A DNA stretch of 64,000 nucleotides from Salinibacterium sp. G-O1. GTDB taxonomy: Bacteria > Actinomycetota > Actinomycetes > Actinomycetales > Microbacteriaceae. A model generated the notes under the pieces. That model saw nothing but the letters and a program-made list of their open reading frames with translations. It had not been told where the DNA came from and made no database searches. Positions 8,111 through 16,421 of this stretch are shown in pieces (the first letter of the stretch is position 1; each line of letters begins with the position of its first letter). Position numbers and translations under genes: made by a program. The DNA lies in assembly GCF_030063305.1 (NCBI RefSeq), contig NZ_JASISV010000004.1, forward strand, positions 62,001-126,000. The letters run 5' to 3'.

Positions 8111-9661
8111 ATGACCGACACCAGCACCGCGGCACGCTACGTTCCCGCCGACCTTCCTGACCGCATCCAGCACTACATCGACGGCGAGTTCGTCGACTCG
8201 ACCGACGGCGACACGTTCGATGTGCTCGACCCGGTATCGAACGAGACCTACCTGAAGGCCGCTGCCGGCAAGAAGGCCGACATCGACCTCGCGGTTGCTG
8301 CCGCCACCCGTGCTTTCACCGACGGACCATGGCCCCGGATGCTGCCGCGTGAGCGATCCCGCATCCTTCACAACATCGCGAACATCGTCGAATCCAGAGA
8401 CGCACGGCTCGCGGAACTCGAGAGCTTCGATTCGGGACTGCCGATCACCCAGGCGCTCGGCCAGGCCCGACGGGCCGCCGAGAACTTTCGCTTCTTCGCT
8501 GATCTGATCGTCGCCCAGTCGGACGACACCTATAAGGTGCCCGGACGCCAGATCAACTACGTCAACCGCAAGCCGATCGGCGTGGCCGGGCTGATCACTC
8601 CCTGGAACACCCCCTTCATGCTCGAGTCGTGGAAGCTGGCCCCGGCGCTCGCAACCGGCAACACTGTCGTGCTCAAGCCAGCCGAGTTCACTCCGCTCTC
8701 AGCCTCACTGTGGGCGGGAATTTTCGAGGAGGCCGGCCTGCCCAAGGGCGTCTTCAACCTCGTCAACGGGCTCGGTGAGGATGCCGGCGACGCCCTCGTG
8801 AAGCATCCCGGCGTTCCGCTGATCTCGTTCACCGGAGAAAGCAGCACCGGCCAGCTGATCTTCGGCAATGCCGCGCCCTTCCTCAAAGGACTGTCGATGG
8901 AGCTGGGCGGCAAGTCGCCCGCAATCGTCTTCGCCGACGCGGACCTCGACGCGGCGATCGACGCGACGATCTTCGGCGTCTTCTCGCTCAATGGCGAGCG
9001 GTGCACCGCGGGCAGCCGGATCCTCGTCGAACGGTCGATCTACGACGACTTCGTCGAGCGCTATGCGGCGCAGGCCAAGCGCGTCATCGTCGGCTACCCG
9101 CACGACCCTCGCACCGAGGTGGGAGCGCTCGTGCATCCCGAACATTACGACAAGGTGATGAGCTACATCGAGATCGGCAAAACCGAGGGCCGACTCGTGG
9201 CCGGAGGGGGCCGCGCAGACGGATTCGATGCCGGCAACTTCGTGCAGCCGACGGTGTTCGCCGACGTCGCGCCGGACGCCCGGATCTTCCAGGAGGAGAT
9301 CTTCGGCCCGGTGGTCGCCATCACACCGTTCGACAGCGACGAGGAAGCTTTGGCGCTCGCGAATGGCGTGAAATACGGCCTCGCTGCCTACCTCTGGACG
9401 AATGACCTGACGCGCGCGCACAACTTTTCGCAGGCGATCGAGGCGGGGATGGTCTGGCTCAACTCCAACAACGTTCGCGACCTGCGCACCCCGTTCGGCG
9501 GCGTGAAGGCTTCGGGCCTCGGGCACGAGGGCGGCTACCGGTCCATCGACTTCTACACCGACCAGCAGGCGGTGCACATCACTTTGGGCGCTGTGCACAA
9601 CCCCACCTTCGGCAAATCCGAGACGGTCGAGCCCTCACTCGATAACCCAGACCCCCGCTAA
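8111..9661 (+). CDS. hpaE: 5-carboxymethyl-2-hydroxymuconic-semialdehyde dehydrogenase
   Basis: A 516-residue NAD-dependent aldehyde dehydrogenase. The oxyanion Asn region is GLITPWNTPFM, the catalytic Glu is in LSMELGGKSP, and the nucleophilic Cys is in LNGERCTAGSR. The N-terminal RIQHYIDGEFVDS and overall pattern match the HpaE/HpcC subgroup that oxidises the ring-cleavage semialdehyde of homoprotocatechuate. The ATG at 8111 has GGAGG at 8101-8105. It is followed 34 nt later by the matching ring-cleavage dioxygenase, which fixes the substrate assignment. Confidence 0.93.
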   Translation: MTDTSTAARYVPADLPDRIQHYIDGEFVDSTDGDTFDVLDPVSNETYLKAAAGKKADIDLAVAAATRAFTDGPWPRMLPRERSRILHNIANIVESRDARLAELESFDSGLPITQALGQARRAAENFRFFADLIVAQSDDTYKVPGRQINYVNRKPIGVAGLITPWNTPFMLESWKLAPALATGNTVVLKPAEFTPLSASLWAGIFEEAGLPKGVFNLVNGLGEDAGDALVKHPGVPLISFTGESSTGQLIFGNAAPFLKGLSMELGGKSPAIVFADADLDAAIDATIFGVFSLNGERCTAGSRILVERSIYDDFVERYAAQAKRVIVGYPHDPRTEVGALVHPEHYDKVMSYIEIGKTEGRLVAGGGRADGFDAGNFVQPTVFADVAPDARIFQEEIFGPVVAITPFDSDEEALALANGVKYGLAAYLWTNDLTRAHNFSQAIEAGMVWLNSNNVRDLRTPFGGVKASGLGHEGGYRSIDFYTDQQAVHITLGAVHNPTFGKSETVEPSLDNPDPR

Positions 9662-9695
9662 CCGCCATCACCTCTCAACACGCAAGGACGCTGAC

Positions 9696-10790
9696 ATGAG
9701 TACCCCCATCCCCACGCCACAATCACCCGCCCCAGACATCCTGCGCTGCGCGTACATGGAGCTGGTCGTCACCGACCTCGCCGCATCACGCGAGTTCTAC
9801 GTCGACGTGCTCGACCTGACCGTCACCGAGGAGGACGAGAACACCGTCTACCTGCGGTCGATGGAGGAGTTCATCCACCACAACTTGGTGTTGCGTCAGG
9901 GCCCGGTTGCTGCGGTCGCCGCGTTCTCATACCGCGTGCGGGCCCCCGAAGATCTCGACAAGGCTGTTGCCTTCTATGAGGAACTCGGATGCCGCGTCGA
10001 GCGCCGCGCCGACGGCTTCACGAAAGGCATCGGCGACTCGGTGCGCGTCGAAGATCCCCTCGGCTTCCCGTACGAGTTCTTCCACGATGTCGAGCATGTC
10101 GAGCGCCTCGCGTGGCGCTACGACCTCTACACGCCAGGTTCGCTGGTTCGACTCGACCACTTCAACCAGGTAACCCCCGATGTTCCCCGCGCGGTGAAGT
10201 ACATGGAGGATCTCGGATTCCGCGTAACCGAAGACATTCAGGATGAGGCGGGCACGACGTACGCGGCCTGGATGCGCCGCAAGTCCACGGTTCACGACAC
10301 CGCGATGACCGGGGGAGCCGGCCCGCGGATGCACCACGTCGCGTTCTCCACCCACGAGAAGCACAACATCCTCGCGATCTGCGACAAGCTCGGCGCGCTG
10401 CGTCGATCGGATGCGATCGAGCGCGGCCCCGGTCGTCACGGTGTCTCGAATGCCTTCTACCTTTACCTGCGGGATCCCGACGGCCACCGCGTCGAGATCT
10501 ACACACAGGACTACTACACGGGTGACCCCGACAACCCGGTGGTCACGTGGGACGTGCACGACAACCAGCGGCGCGACTGGTGGGGAAACCCCGTGGTGCC
10601 CAGCTGGTACCGCGACGCGTCGCCCGTGCTCGACCTCGACGGAAACCCGCAGCCGATCATCGAGCGCACCGATCCGTCCGAGATCGATGTGACCATCGGC
10701 GCCGACGGGTTCTCGTACACCCGCAAGGACGACGACCAGCCCATGCCCGACTACAAGCAGGGCGAGTACAAGCTCGGAAACCAGCTCTGA
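9696..10790 (+). CDS. hpaD: 3,4-dihydroxyphenylacetate 2,3-dioxygenase (homoprotocatechuate extradiol dioxygenase)
   Basis: A 364-residue type I extradiol dioxygenase with two vicinal-oxygen-chelate repeats. Counting from the ATG, the metal ligands of the Brevibacterium/Arthrobacter enzymes fall at the same numbers: His155 (LDHFNQ), His214 (MHHVAF) and Glu267 (HRVEIY). The second-sphere residues His200 and Tyr257 are also present. The length matches the 360-365 residues of the actinobacterial Fe/Mn enzymes. It opens the ring of homoprotocatechuate proximally to give 5-carboxymethyl-2-hydroxymuconate semialdehyde. Its TGA stop shares one base with the start of hpaH. Confidence 0.96.
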   Translation: MSTPIPTPQSPAPDILRCAYMELVVTDLAASREFYVDVLDLTVTEEDENTVYLRSMEEFIHHNLVLRQGPVAAVAAFSYRVRAPEDLDKAVAFYEELGCRVERRADGFTKGIGDSVRVEDPLGFPYEFFHDVEHVERLAWRYDLYTPGSLVRLDHFNQVTPDVPRAVKYMEDLGFRVTEDIQDEAGTTYAAWMRRKSTVHDTAMTGGAGPRMHHVAFSTHEKHNILAICDKLGALRRSDAIERGPGRHGVSNAFYLYLRDPDGHRVEIYTQDYYTGDPDNPVVTWDVHDNQRRDWWGNPVVPSWYRDASPVLDLDGNPQPIIERTDPSEIDVTIGADGFSYTRKDDDQPMPDYKQGEYKLGNQL

Positions 10791-11575
10791 TGCTACCCAC
10801 CGGCACCATCACCGCCATCGCCGACGAGCTGGCCGAGGCCGAGAAGAACCGATCCATGGTTCCGCTGCTCTCCGCGCGACATGCAGGCATGACCGTCGAG
10901 GACTCATACGCGGTGCAGAACGAGTGGCGCCGACGCTCGATCGAATCAGGCCGTCGGCCTGTTGGCCGCAAGATCGGGCTGACCAGCAAGGTCATGCAGG
11001 TCGCGACCGGCATCTCAGAACCCGACTACGGGATGATCTTCGCCGATCAGGTGTACGAAAACGGGTCGGTCATCGAGCATGCGCGATTTTCCAACGTGCG
11101 AGTGGAGGTCGAACTCGCCTTTGTGCTCGCCGAGCCGCTGGAAGGCCCGAATGTCACTATCTTCGACGTGCTGCGTGCGACGGAATACGTGGTTCCGGCA
11201 CTTGAGATCCTCAGCTCGCGCATCGAGATGGAGGGTCGCACGATCGTCGACACGATCAGCGACAATGCTGCCCTGGGTGGGATGGTCTACGGCGGAAATC
11301 CTGTGAAGGTGGGAGAGGTCGACCTGAGATGGGTTTCGGCCTTGCTCTACCGCAACGAGGTGATCGAGGAATCCGGGGTGGCCGCCGCCGTGCTCAACCA
11401 CCCCGCGGCCGGTGTCGGGTGGCTCGCCAACAAGCTCGCCCAGCACGGCGATCGACTCGAAGCGGGCGAAATCGTGCTCGCAGGTTCCTTCACGCGCCCG
11501 ATGTGGGTGCATCCTGGCGACACAGTGTTTGCCGACTATCGAGAGCTGGGGACCATCACATGCCGCTTCGTCTAG
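10790..11575 (+). CDS. hpaH: 2-oxo-hept-4-ene-1,7-dioate hydratase
   Basis: 261 residues of the hydratase branch of the FAH-like fold (HpaH/MhpD/DmpE). Motifs visible are [31 protein letters not shown] and [16 protein letters not shown]. The Glu pair in VEVELAF corresponds to the metal ligands of this family. It adds water to 2-oxohept-4-ene-1,7-dioate. The ATG at 10790 overlaps the hpaD stop by one base (TGATG), so translation is coupled. It ends 16 nt inside hpaI. Confidence 0.93.
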   Translation: MLPTGTITAIADELAEAEKNRSMVPLLSARHAGMTVEDSYAVQNEWRRRSIESGRRPVGRKIGLTSKVMQVATGISEPDYGMIFADQVYENGSVIEHARFSNVRVEVELAFVLAEPLEGPNVTIFDVLRATEYVVPALEILSSRIEMEGRTIVDTISDNAALGGMVYGGNPVKVGEVDLRWVSALLYRNEVIEESGVAAAVLNHPAAGVGWLANKLAQHGDRLEAGEIVLAGSFTRPMWVHPGDTVFADYRELGTITCRFV

Positions 11576-12363
11576 CTGACACCTTTCGCGATCGGCTGCA
11601 GCAGGCATCCAGACCCCTCGCGGGCATGTGGGTGTGTTCGGGCAGTCCGCTCGTGGCCGAGATCTGTGCGGGCGGGGGACTGGACTGGCTCCTCATCGAC
11701 ATGGAGCACTCCGCGAACTCGCTGGAATCGACCCTCGTTCAGCTCCAGGCGGTTGCCGCCTACCCGTCCACACCGGTCGTGCGGGTTCCCACCGCAGACG
11801 TCGTCATCATCAAGCAGATTCTCGATATCGGCGCCCAGAACCTTCTCGTGCCGATGGTGTCGTCCGCCGAGCAGGCGCGCGCCGTCGTCGAAGCCGTGCG
11901 CTACCCGCCCCGCGGACTGCGAGGGGTGGGCAGTGCGCTGTCCCGGTCGGCACGCTGGAACCGCGTCGACGACTACCTGGCATCCGCCGATACTCATGTC
12001 TCGTTGACCGTGCAGATCGAGACTGCGGCCGCCGTGGAGGCTGCCGCCGAGATCGCGGCTGTCGACGGCATCGACGCAATATTCGTCGGACCATCCGACC
12101 TCGCGGCATCCATGGGCCTGCTCGGGCAGCAGTCGCATCCGGATGTCATCGCCGCCGTTGTGCGCACCTTCGAGGCCGCGCACGCCGCCGGCGTCCCGGT
12201 CGGCGTGAACGCCTTCGATCCCGCCGTGGCGCAGACCTATGTCGACGCCAACGCCGACTTCATCGCCGTCGGAGCAGACGTATCCCTCCTGGCGCGGGGA
12301 TCCGAGGCCTTCGCGCAGCGCTGGTCACCGGCAGCCGACGGCTCCGAACGGGCCTCGTACTAA
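11560..12363 (+). CDS. hpaI: 4-hydroxy-2-oxoheptane-1,7-dioate aldolase
   Basis: A 267-residue class II HpcH/HpaI aldolase. His50 in LIDMEHS and Arg75 in VVRVPTAD match the catalytic His and Arg of E. coli HpaI. The metal-binding Glu is in LTVQIETAAAVEAA and the Asp in FVGPSDLAASMG. It cleaves the last intermediate to pyruvate and succinate semialdehyde. The ATG at 11560 overlaps the end of hpaH by 16 nt with GGGGA just upstream. It is the last recognisable hpa gene; no succinate semialdehyde dehydrogenase is adjacent. Confidence 0.93.
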   Translation: MPLRLADTFRDRLQQASRPLAGMWVCSGSPLVAEICAGGGLDWLLIDMEHSANSLESTLVQLQAVAAYPSTPVVRVPTADVVIIKQILDIGAQNLLVPMVSSAEQARAVVEAVRYPPRGLRGVGSALSRSARWNRVDDYLASADTHVSLTVQIETAAAVEAAAEIAAVDGIDAIFVGPSDLAASMGLLGQQSHPDVIAAVVRTFEAAHAAGVPVGVNAFDPAVAQTYVDANADFIAVGADVSLLARGSEAFAQRWSPAADGSERASY

Positions 12364-12437
12364 AGTCGCGCATTCCCGTTCATTGCGGAAGTGCCTGAGC
12401 CGGATGCCCGTACGATGACAGTGAGCGAGGAGGCTCC

Positions 12438-13331
12438 GTGCCCAATTTCACTGTGATTCGCGATCATCAGACCTTCACTGATGCCCAGGGCGTTACCGTC
12501 CACTATTACGTGTGGAAGTCGGCCACGCCCAAGGGAGTGGTGCAGCTCGCGCACGGCATTGGCGAGCACGCGCTGCGCTACGAATACCTCGCCCAGGCTC
12601 TCGTCACCGCCGGGTACACGGTCTACGCCGACGACCATCGCGGCCACGGCGCGACCGGCATGCAGCAGTACAACAACGACGTCTCCCGCCTCGGGCGCCT
12701 CGGGGTCGGCGGCCTCCGTGCCACGATCGAGGGCGTGCGCCAGCTCTCCGGCATCGCGCGCGGCGAAAACCCGGACATCCCGCTGGTTCTGCTCGGGCAC
12801 TCCTGGGGCTCGCTCATGGTGCAGAAGATCTTCAACGAGCACTCGGCCGAATACGACGCGGTGGTACTCACCGGCACGGCACACCGCTCGCCCAGGTTCA
12901 TGAACGGCGGCGATCTGGCCGCGAAGCACCGTCACCTCGGCCCGACCGGATACGACTGGCTTTCGCGCGATCCTGCAATCCTGCAGGCCTTCGTGGATGA
13001 CCCGCTCACGTTCGACGCGAAGGTGCTCAAGTTATTCGGGGTCGCCGACGGATTGCGGCTCTACGGCAGCCCGGCGAAGAACCTCGAGCGCGACATCCCG
13101 CTGCTCATCATGATCGGAAGCGACGACTCGCTCGGAGGTGAGAGGAGCGTCGAGAAGCTCGCTGAGGCCTATCACCGCCGCTCGCAGCTCACCGATGTGA
13201 TGGCTGTCATCTACCCGGATGCGCGCCACGAGGTGTTCAACGAGATCAACCGGGACGAGGTCATCCACGACCTGATCGTCTGGCTCGACGCACGCCTGCA
13301 CACCGCAACCCCGCCGCCGCCCGCGGGTTAG
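12438..13331 (+). CDS. Alpha/beta hydrolase, monoacylglycerol lipase / lysophospholipase type
   Basis: 297 residues in the serine-aminopeptidase S33-like hydrolase family. The nucleophile elbow is LLGHSWGSLM. The oxyanion region is LAHGIGEHALRYEYLA, and DDHRGHGATG is the usual conserved strand motif of monoacylglycerol-lipase-like proteins. The catalytic Asp and His are likely in MIGSDDSLGG and DARHEVFNE. The GTG start at 12438 has GAGGAGG just upstream. No signal peptide, so it is cytosolic. Not obviously linked to the hpa operon, from which it is separated by 74 bp. Confidence 0.85.
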   Translation: MPNFTVIRDHQTFTDAQGVTVHYYVWKSATPKGVVQLAHGIGEHALRYEYLAQALVTAGYTVYADDHRGHGATGMQQYNNDVSRLGRLGVGGLRATIEGVRQLSGIARGENPDIPLVLLGHSWGSLMVQKIFNEHSAEYDAVVLTGTAHRSPRFMNGGDLAAKHRHLGPTGYDWLSRDPAILQAFVDDPLTFDAKVLKLFGVADGLRLYGSPAKNLERDIPLLIMIGSDDSLGGERSVEKLAEAYHRRSQLTDVMAVIYPDARHEVFNEINRDEVIHDLIVWLDARLHTATPPPPAG

Positions 13332-13364
13332 CCTTGCTTGGTACGTTTCGAGAGGCGGTCACTG

Positions 13365-14414
13365 ATGCACGGTGAGTTCAAGGTTCCAGGGGGAAAGCTC
13401 GTCGTCGTTGACCTCGAGGTCGTCGACGGCAAGATCGCGGAATTCCGTCTCGCGGGTGACTTCTTCCTCGAGCCGGACAGCGCGCTCGACTCGATCAACT
13501 CGGCCGTCAACGGCATGCCGGCAAACGCCGAGGCCGCGGCCTTCGCGAAGTCGATCGCCGCAGCGCTACCCGAGGGGGCGCTGCTCCTCGGGTTCTCGCC
13601 AGAAGCTGTCGCGACCACCATTCGCCGGGCACTGCAGAAGGCGACGGGATGGCGCGACTACGAATGGCAGGTCATCCAGGGCCCCGCCATCGCCCCGGTG
13701 CTGCAGATGGCGCTCGATCAGGTGCTCTCCGAGGAGGTCGGTGCCGGCATCCGGAAGCCCACCCTGCGTATCTGGGAATGGGACAGGCCGGCCGTGGTGC
13801 TCGGCAGCTTCCAGTCTGTGAAGAACGAGGTCGATGAGGCCAACGCCGCGAAGCACGGTTTCGAGATCGTGCGCCGCATCTCGGGCGGAGGCGCGATGTT
13901 CATGGAGGCCGGCTCGGTCATCACCTATTCGATCTACGCTCCCTCAGAGCTGGTGCAGGGCATGAGCTTCGCCGATTCGTACGCGTTCCTCGACGAGTGG
14001 GTCATTGTCGCTCTGAAGTCGCTCGGCATCGATGCGTCGTACGTTCCCCTCAACGACATCACGAGTCCCACGGGCAAGATCGGTGGAGCCGCGCAAAAGC
14101 GGCTCGGCAGTGGTGCAGTGCTGCACCACGTCACCATGAGCTACGACATGGACGGCGACAAGATGGTCGAGGTGCTGCGCATCGGGCGCGAGAAGATGAG
14201 CGACAAGGGCACCAAGAGCGCCAACAAGCGCGTCGACCCCTTGCGCAGCCAGACCGGCCTGAGTCGCGCCGAGATCATTGACAGGATGACGGCCACCTTC
14301 ACCGGACTGTACGGTGCGACCGCGAGCGAGATCACACCGGACGAGCTGGCGAAAGCCGAGCAGCTGGTCGCCGAGAAGTTCGGCACCGAGGACTGGCTGC
14401 GGCGGGTTCCGTGA
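13365..14414 (+). CDS. lplA: Lipoate-protein ligase with N-terminal accessory domain
   Basis: 349 residues. Residues about 1-85 (HGEFKVPGGKLVVVDLEV) resemble the small accessory domain usually found at the C-terminus of bacterial lipoate ligases. The catalytic domain follows, with EIVRRISGGGAMF (the RRxSGGG motif) and the lysine-bearing TGKIGGAAQKR. It activates lipoate with ATP and attaches it to lipoyl domains, such as Lys44 of the E2 protein at 51698-52924. ATG 13365 follows GAGG; a TTG at 13338 is less likely. It overlaps the next gene by 4 nt (GTGA). Confidence 0.88.
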   Translation: MHGEFKVPGGKLVVVDLEVVDGKIAEFRLAGDFFLEPDSALDSINSAVNGMPANAEAAAFAKSIAAALPEGALLLGFSPEAVATTIRRALQKATGWRDYEWQVIQGPAIAPVLQMALDQVLSEEVGAGIRKPTLRIWEWDRPAVVLGSFQSVKNEVDEANAAKHGFEIVRRISGGGAMFMEAGSVITYSIYAPSELVQGMSFADSYAFLDEWVIVALKSLGIDASYVPLNDITSPTGKIGGAAQKRLGSGAVLHHVTMSYDMDGDKMVEVLRIGREKMSDKGTKSANKRVDPLRSQTGLSRAEIIDRMTATFTGLYGATASEITPDELAKAEQLVAEKFGTEDWLRRVP

Positions 14415-15175
14415 GGCCCGCAAGCAAGCAGGTCACCCTGAGCGTGCTGCGCCGCGAGCAGCTGAGCCCACATCTCGTACGAATCGTTGCCGGCGGTGAC
14501 GGATTCGACGACGTCGAGCCGAACGACTTCTCAGACAGATACGTGAAGATCTTCTTCGCGCCGGATGGCGTGCCGGTGACCCGCACCTATACCGTGCGTG
14601 CCGTCGACCCCGTCGCCCGCACCCTGAGCATCGACTTCGTGGTGCATGGCGACTACGGGATCGCTGGCCCATGGGCAGACCGGGCTCGGCCCGGCGACCT
14701 CATAACCATCACGACGCCCGGCGGGGGCGGCTACTCGCCAGACCCCGCTGCCGACTGGCACCTCTTCGTCGGCGACCAGTCCGCGCTGCCGGCGATCGCC
14801 GCGTCACTCGAGGTGCTCGCATCCACGGCGGTTGGCCTGGCCTTCATCGAGGTCGCCAGCCCCGACGAAATTCTTGAGCTGGATGCGCCAGCCGGCGTCG
14901 CCGTGCGGTGGCTTGTATCCGGCACCGGGGTTGTCGGGGCATCCACCGCTCTCGCTGACGCCGTGGCCGCCGCCCAGTGGCCCGACGGCCGCGCGGAGAT
15001 CTTCGCCCACGGTGAGCGCTCGGCCATGAAAGCACTGCGAGATCTGTTCCGCGACCGGGGAATCACCCGCGACCAGTTGTCGCTCTCCGGATACTGGGCC
15101 TTCGGCCGCACCGAAGATCGTTTCCAGGCCGAGAAGCGCGAGCCCATCGGCGTGATCGCGCCCGTCTCGGAGTAG
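14411..15175 (+). CDS. Siderophore-interacting protein (FAD-linked ferric-siderophore reductase family)
   Basis: 254 residues with the two domains of the SIP/ViuB family. The N-terminal FAD-binding barrel contains RTYTVRAVD (the RxYTxR flavin motif) and FVVHGDYGIAGPWADRARPGD. The C-terminal NAD(P)H-like domain contains LFVGDQSALPAIAASLE and ends in GYWAFGRTED, another family signature. It would release iron by reducing imported ferric siderophores in the cytosol. The GTG start overlaps the lplA stop. No siderophore importer is near, so the partner system is unknown. Confidence 0.9.
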   Translation: MRPASKQVTLSVLRREQLSPHLVRIVAGGDGFDDVEPNDFSDRYVKIFFAPDGVPVTRTYTVRAVDPVARTLSIDFVVHGDYGIAGPWADRARPGDLITITTPGGGGYSPDPAADWHLFVGDQSALPAIAASLEVLASTAVGLAFIEVASPDEILELDAPAGVAVRWLVSGTGVVGASTALADAVAAAQWPDGRAEIFAHGERSAMKALRDLFRDRGITRDQLSLSGYWAFGRTEDRFQAEKREPIGVIAPVSE

Positions 15176-15202
15176 ACCCGCCCGCGCGAGACCTCCCCGC
15201 GC

Positions 15203-15260
15203 CGAGACCTCCACTTTTGCTGCCTCTGGCGCCGCAGACCCAGCAGAAGTGGAGGTCTCG
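15203..15260 (+). repeat. 58-bp hairpin repeat, copy A
   Basis: Left arm CGAGACCTCCACTTTTGCTG (15203-15222), 18-nt loop, right arm CAGCAGAAGTGGAGGTCTCG (15241-15260). Arms match at 19 of 20 positions; the exception is a U.G pair when read as plus-strand RNA. Copies with the same 20-18-20 layout and identical right arm occur at 31485 and 32481. It lies between the convergent siderophore-interacting protein and oxidoreductase genes, with no T-run after it. A shorter GCGAGACCTCC is repeated just upstream at 15187. Confidence 0.9.
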
Positions 15261-15302
15261 ATGACGCAGCCGCGCAACTCGCCGCGGCCGCGATCGTGAG
15301 CG

Positions 15303-16328
15303 CTACAGGCGAACGATCGCCTTGCCGGTGTTGGCGCCGTTCATCATTCCGGTGAACGCGTCGAACGCGCTGTCGATTCCCTCGGAGATGGTCTCGTCGT
15401 AGGCGATCTTGCCGTCGCCGAGCCAGCCGCGCATGGCCTCGCCAAACTGCGGGGCGAACTGGAAGTAATTGCCCATGGTGAAGCCCTTGAGGGTGAGGCC
15501 GCGGGTGACGATGTTCGACATGTTGCGCACCCCGATGTCGCCGTTGGCGTTGTAGAGCGAGATCGCGCCGCAGATCGCTGCGCGTCCTCCGTCGTTGAAG
15601 GCGCCCAGAGCTGCGGTGAGGTGGTCACCGCCGACGTTGTCGAAGTACACATCGATGCCATCGGGGGCGGCCGAGGCCAGCTGCTCCGAGAGGTCGCCGT
15701 CGCGGTAGTTGAAGGCCGCGTCGTAGCCGTACTTCTCGGTGAGAGTCGTGACCTTTTCTGCGGTTCCGGCGCTGCCGATGACGCGGGATGCGCCCAGCAG
15801 TCTCGCGATCTGTCCCACCATCGTGCCGACTCCGCCGGCCGCGCCTGACACGAAGACGGTGTCGCCTTCCTTGATGCCGGCGATCTGGGTCAGTCCGACC
15901 CAGGCCGTGATTCCGGTGATGCCCAATACGCTGAGGAACAGCGAGGGTGACACTCCGGGGATGCTCGGCAGGGGTCGGAACTGCGCCGCTGGCCCCTGTG
16001 CGATGTCACGCCAGCCGAGCTGGTGCTGCACGAGCGTGCCGATGGGCAGCGAGTCATCCTGTGACTCGATGACTTCGCCGACCGCGGCGCCCTCCATGGT
16101 CTCGTTGAGAGCAAACGGCGCGACGTACGAGCGGCCCTCGTTCATGCGGCCGCGCATGTATGGGTCGACCGAGAAGTAGGTGTTGCGCACGCGAACCTCG
16201 CCGGCGCTGAGGTCAGGCAGCTCCACCTCGACCTTGGCAACGTTGTCGGCGGTCGGCTCGCCCTTGGGGCGGGAGACGAGTTGCCATTGGGTGCTGGTGC
16301 TGGTGTTCGTGCTGATTGTGGTGGTCAA
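15303..16328 (-). CDS. NADP-dependent oxidoreductase, medium-chain (CurA / leukotriene B4 12-hydroxydehydrogenase-like)
   Basis: 341 residues of the zinc-independent MDR group. Motifs are SVDPYMRGRM at the N-terminus, LGITGITAWVGL, and the nucleotide-binding AAGGVGTMVGQIARLLGA, then DVYFDNVGGDHL. These enzymes reduce activated alkenes or quinone-like carbonyls with NADPH. The start is a TTG at 16328; AGGAG at 16336-16340 is well spaced and no ATG/GTG lies nearby. It is transcribed divergently from a TetR gene, and the shared region holds two TCAAACC elements, so electrophile-responsive repression is likely. Confidence 0.87.
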   Translation of the reverse strand: MTTTISTNTSTSTQWQLVSRPKGEPTADNVAKVEVELPDLSAGEVRVRNTYFSVDPYMRGRMNEGRSYVAPFALNETMEGAAVGEVIESQDDSLPIGTLVQHQLGWRDIAQGPAAQFRPLPSIPGVSPSLFLSVLGITGITAWVGLTQIAGIKEGDTVFVSGAAGGVGTMVGQIARLLGASRVIGSAGTAEKVTTLTEKYGYDAAFNYRDGDLSEQLASAAPDGIDVYFDNVGGDHLTAALGAFNDGGRAAICGAISLYNANGDIGVRNMSNIVTRGLTLKGFTMGNYFQFAPQFGEAMRGWLGDGKIAYDETISEGIDSAFDAFTGMMNGANTGKAIVRL

Positions 16329-16343
16329 GACTGTGCTCCTTTA

Positions 16344-16400
16344 TCAAACCGTTTGGTTCGATCGTATGCTTCCCTGTAGCCTTAGTCAAACCAGTCGGTA
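16344..16400. promoter_or_regulatory. Two TCAAACC-N3-YGGT elements between the oxidoreductase and tetR
   Basis: TCAAACCGTTTGGTT (16344-16358) and TCAAACCAGTCGGTA (16386-16400) are spaced 42 bp start to start, each with an AACC-N4-GGT inverted core. One lies just ahead of the oxidoreductase TTG, the other just ahead of the TetR ATG. This is the placement expected for operators by which the TetR protein represses both divergent genes (inference). Confidence 0.5.
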
Positions 16401-16421
16401 CGGTAAGGGAGGTGGCGCGGC

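Noticed and set aside
15261-15299. Small open frame starting ATG right after hairpin copy A, with GGAGG inside the right arm as ribosome site
   Set aside because: It is only 12 codons. The same arrangement at copy B just enters antisense of the DUF559 gene, and copy C has no ATG, so it is not a conserved leader peptide.
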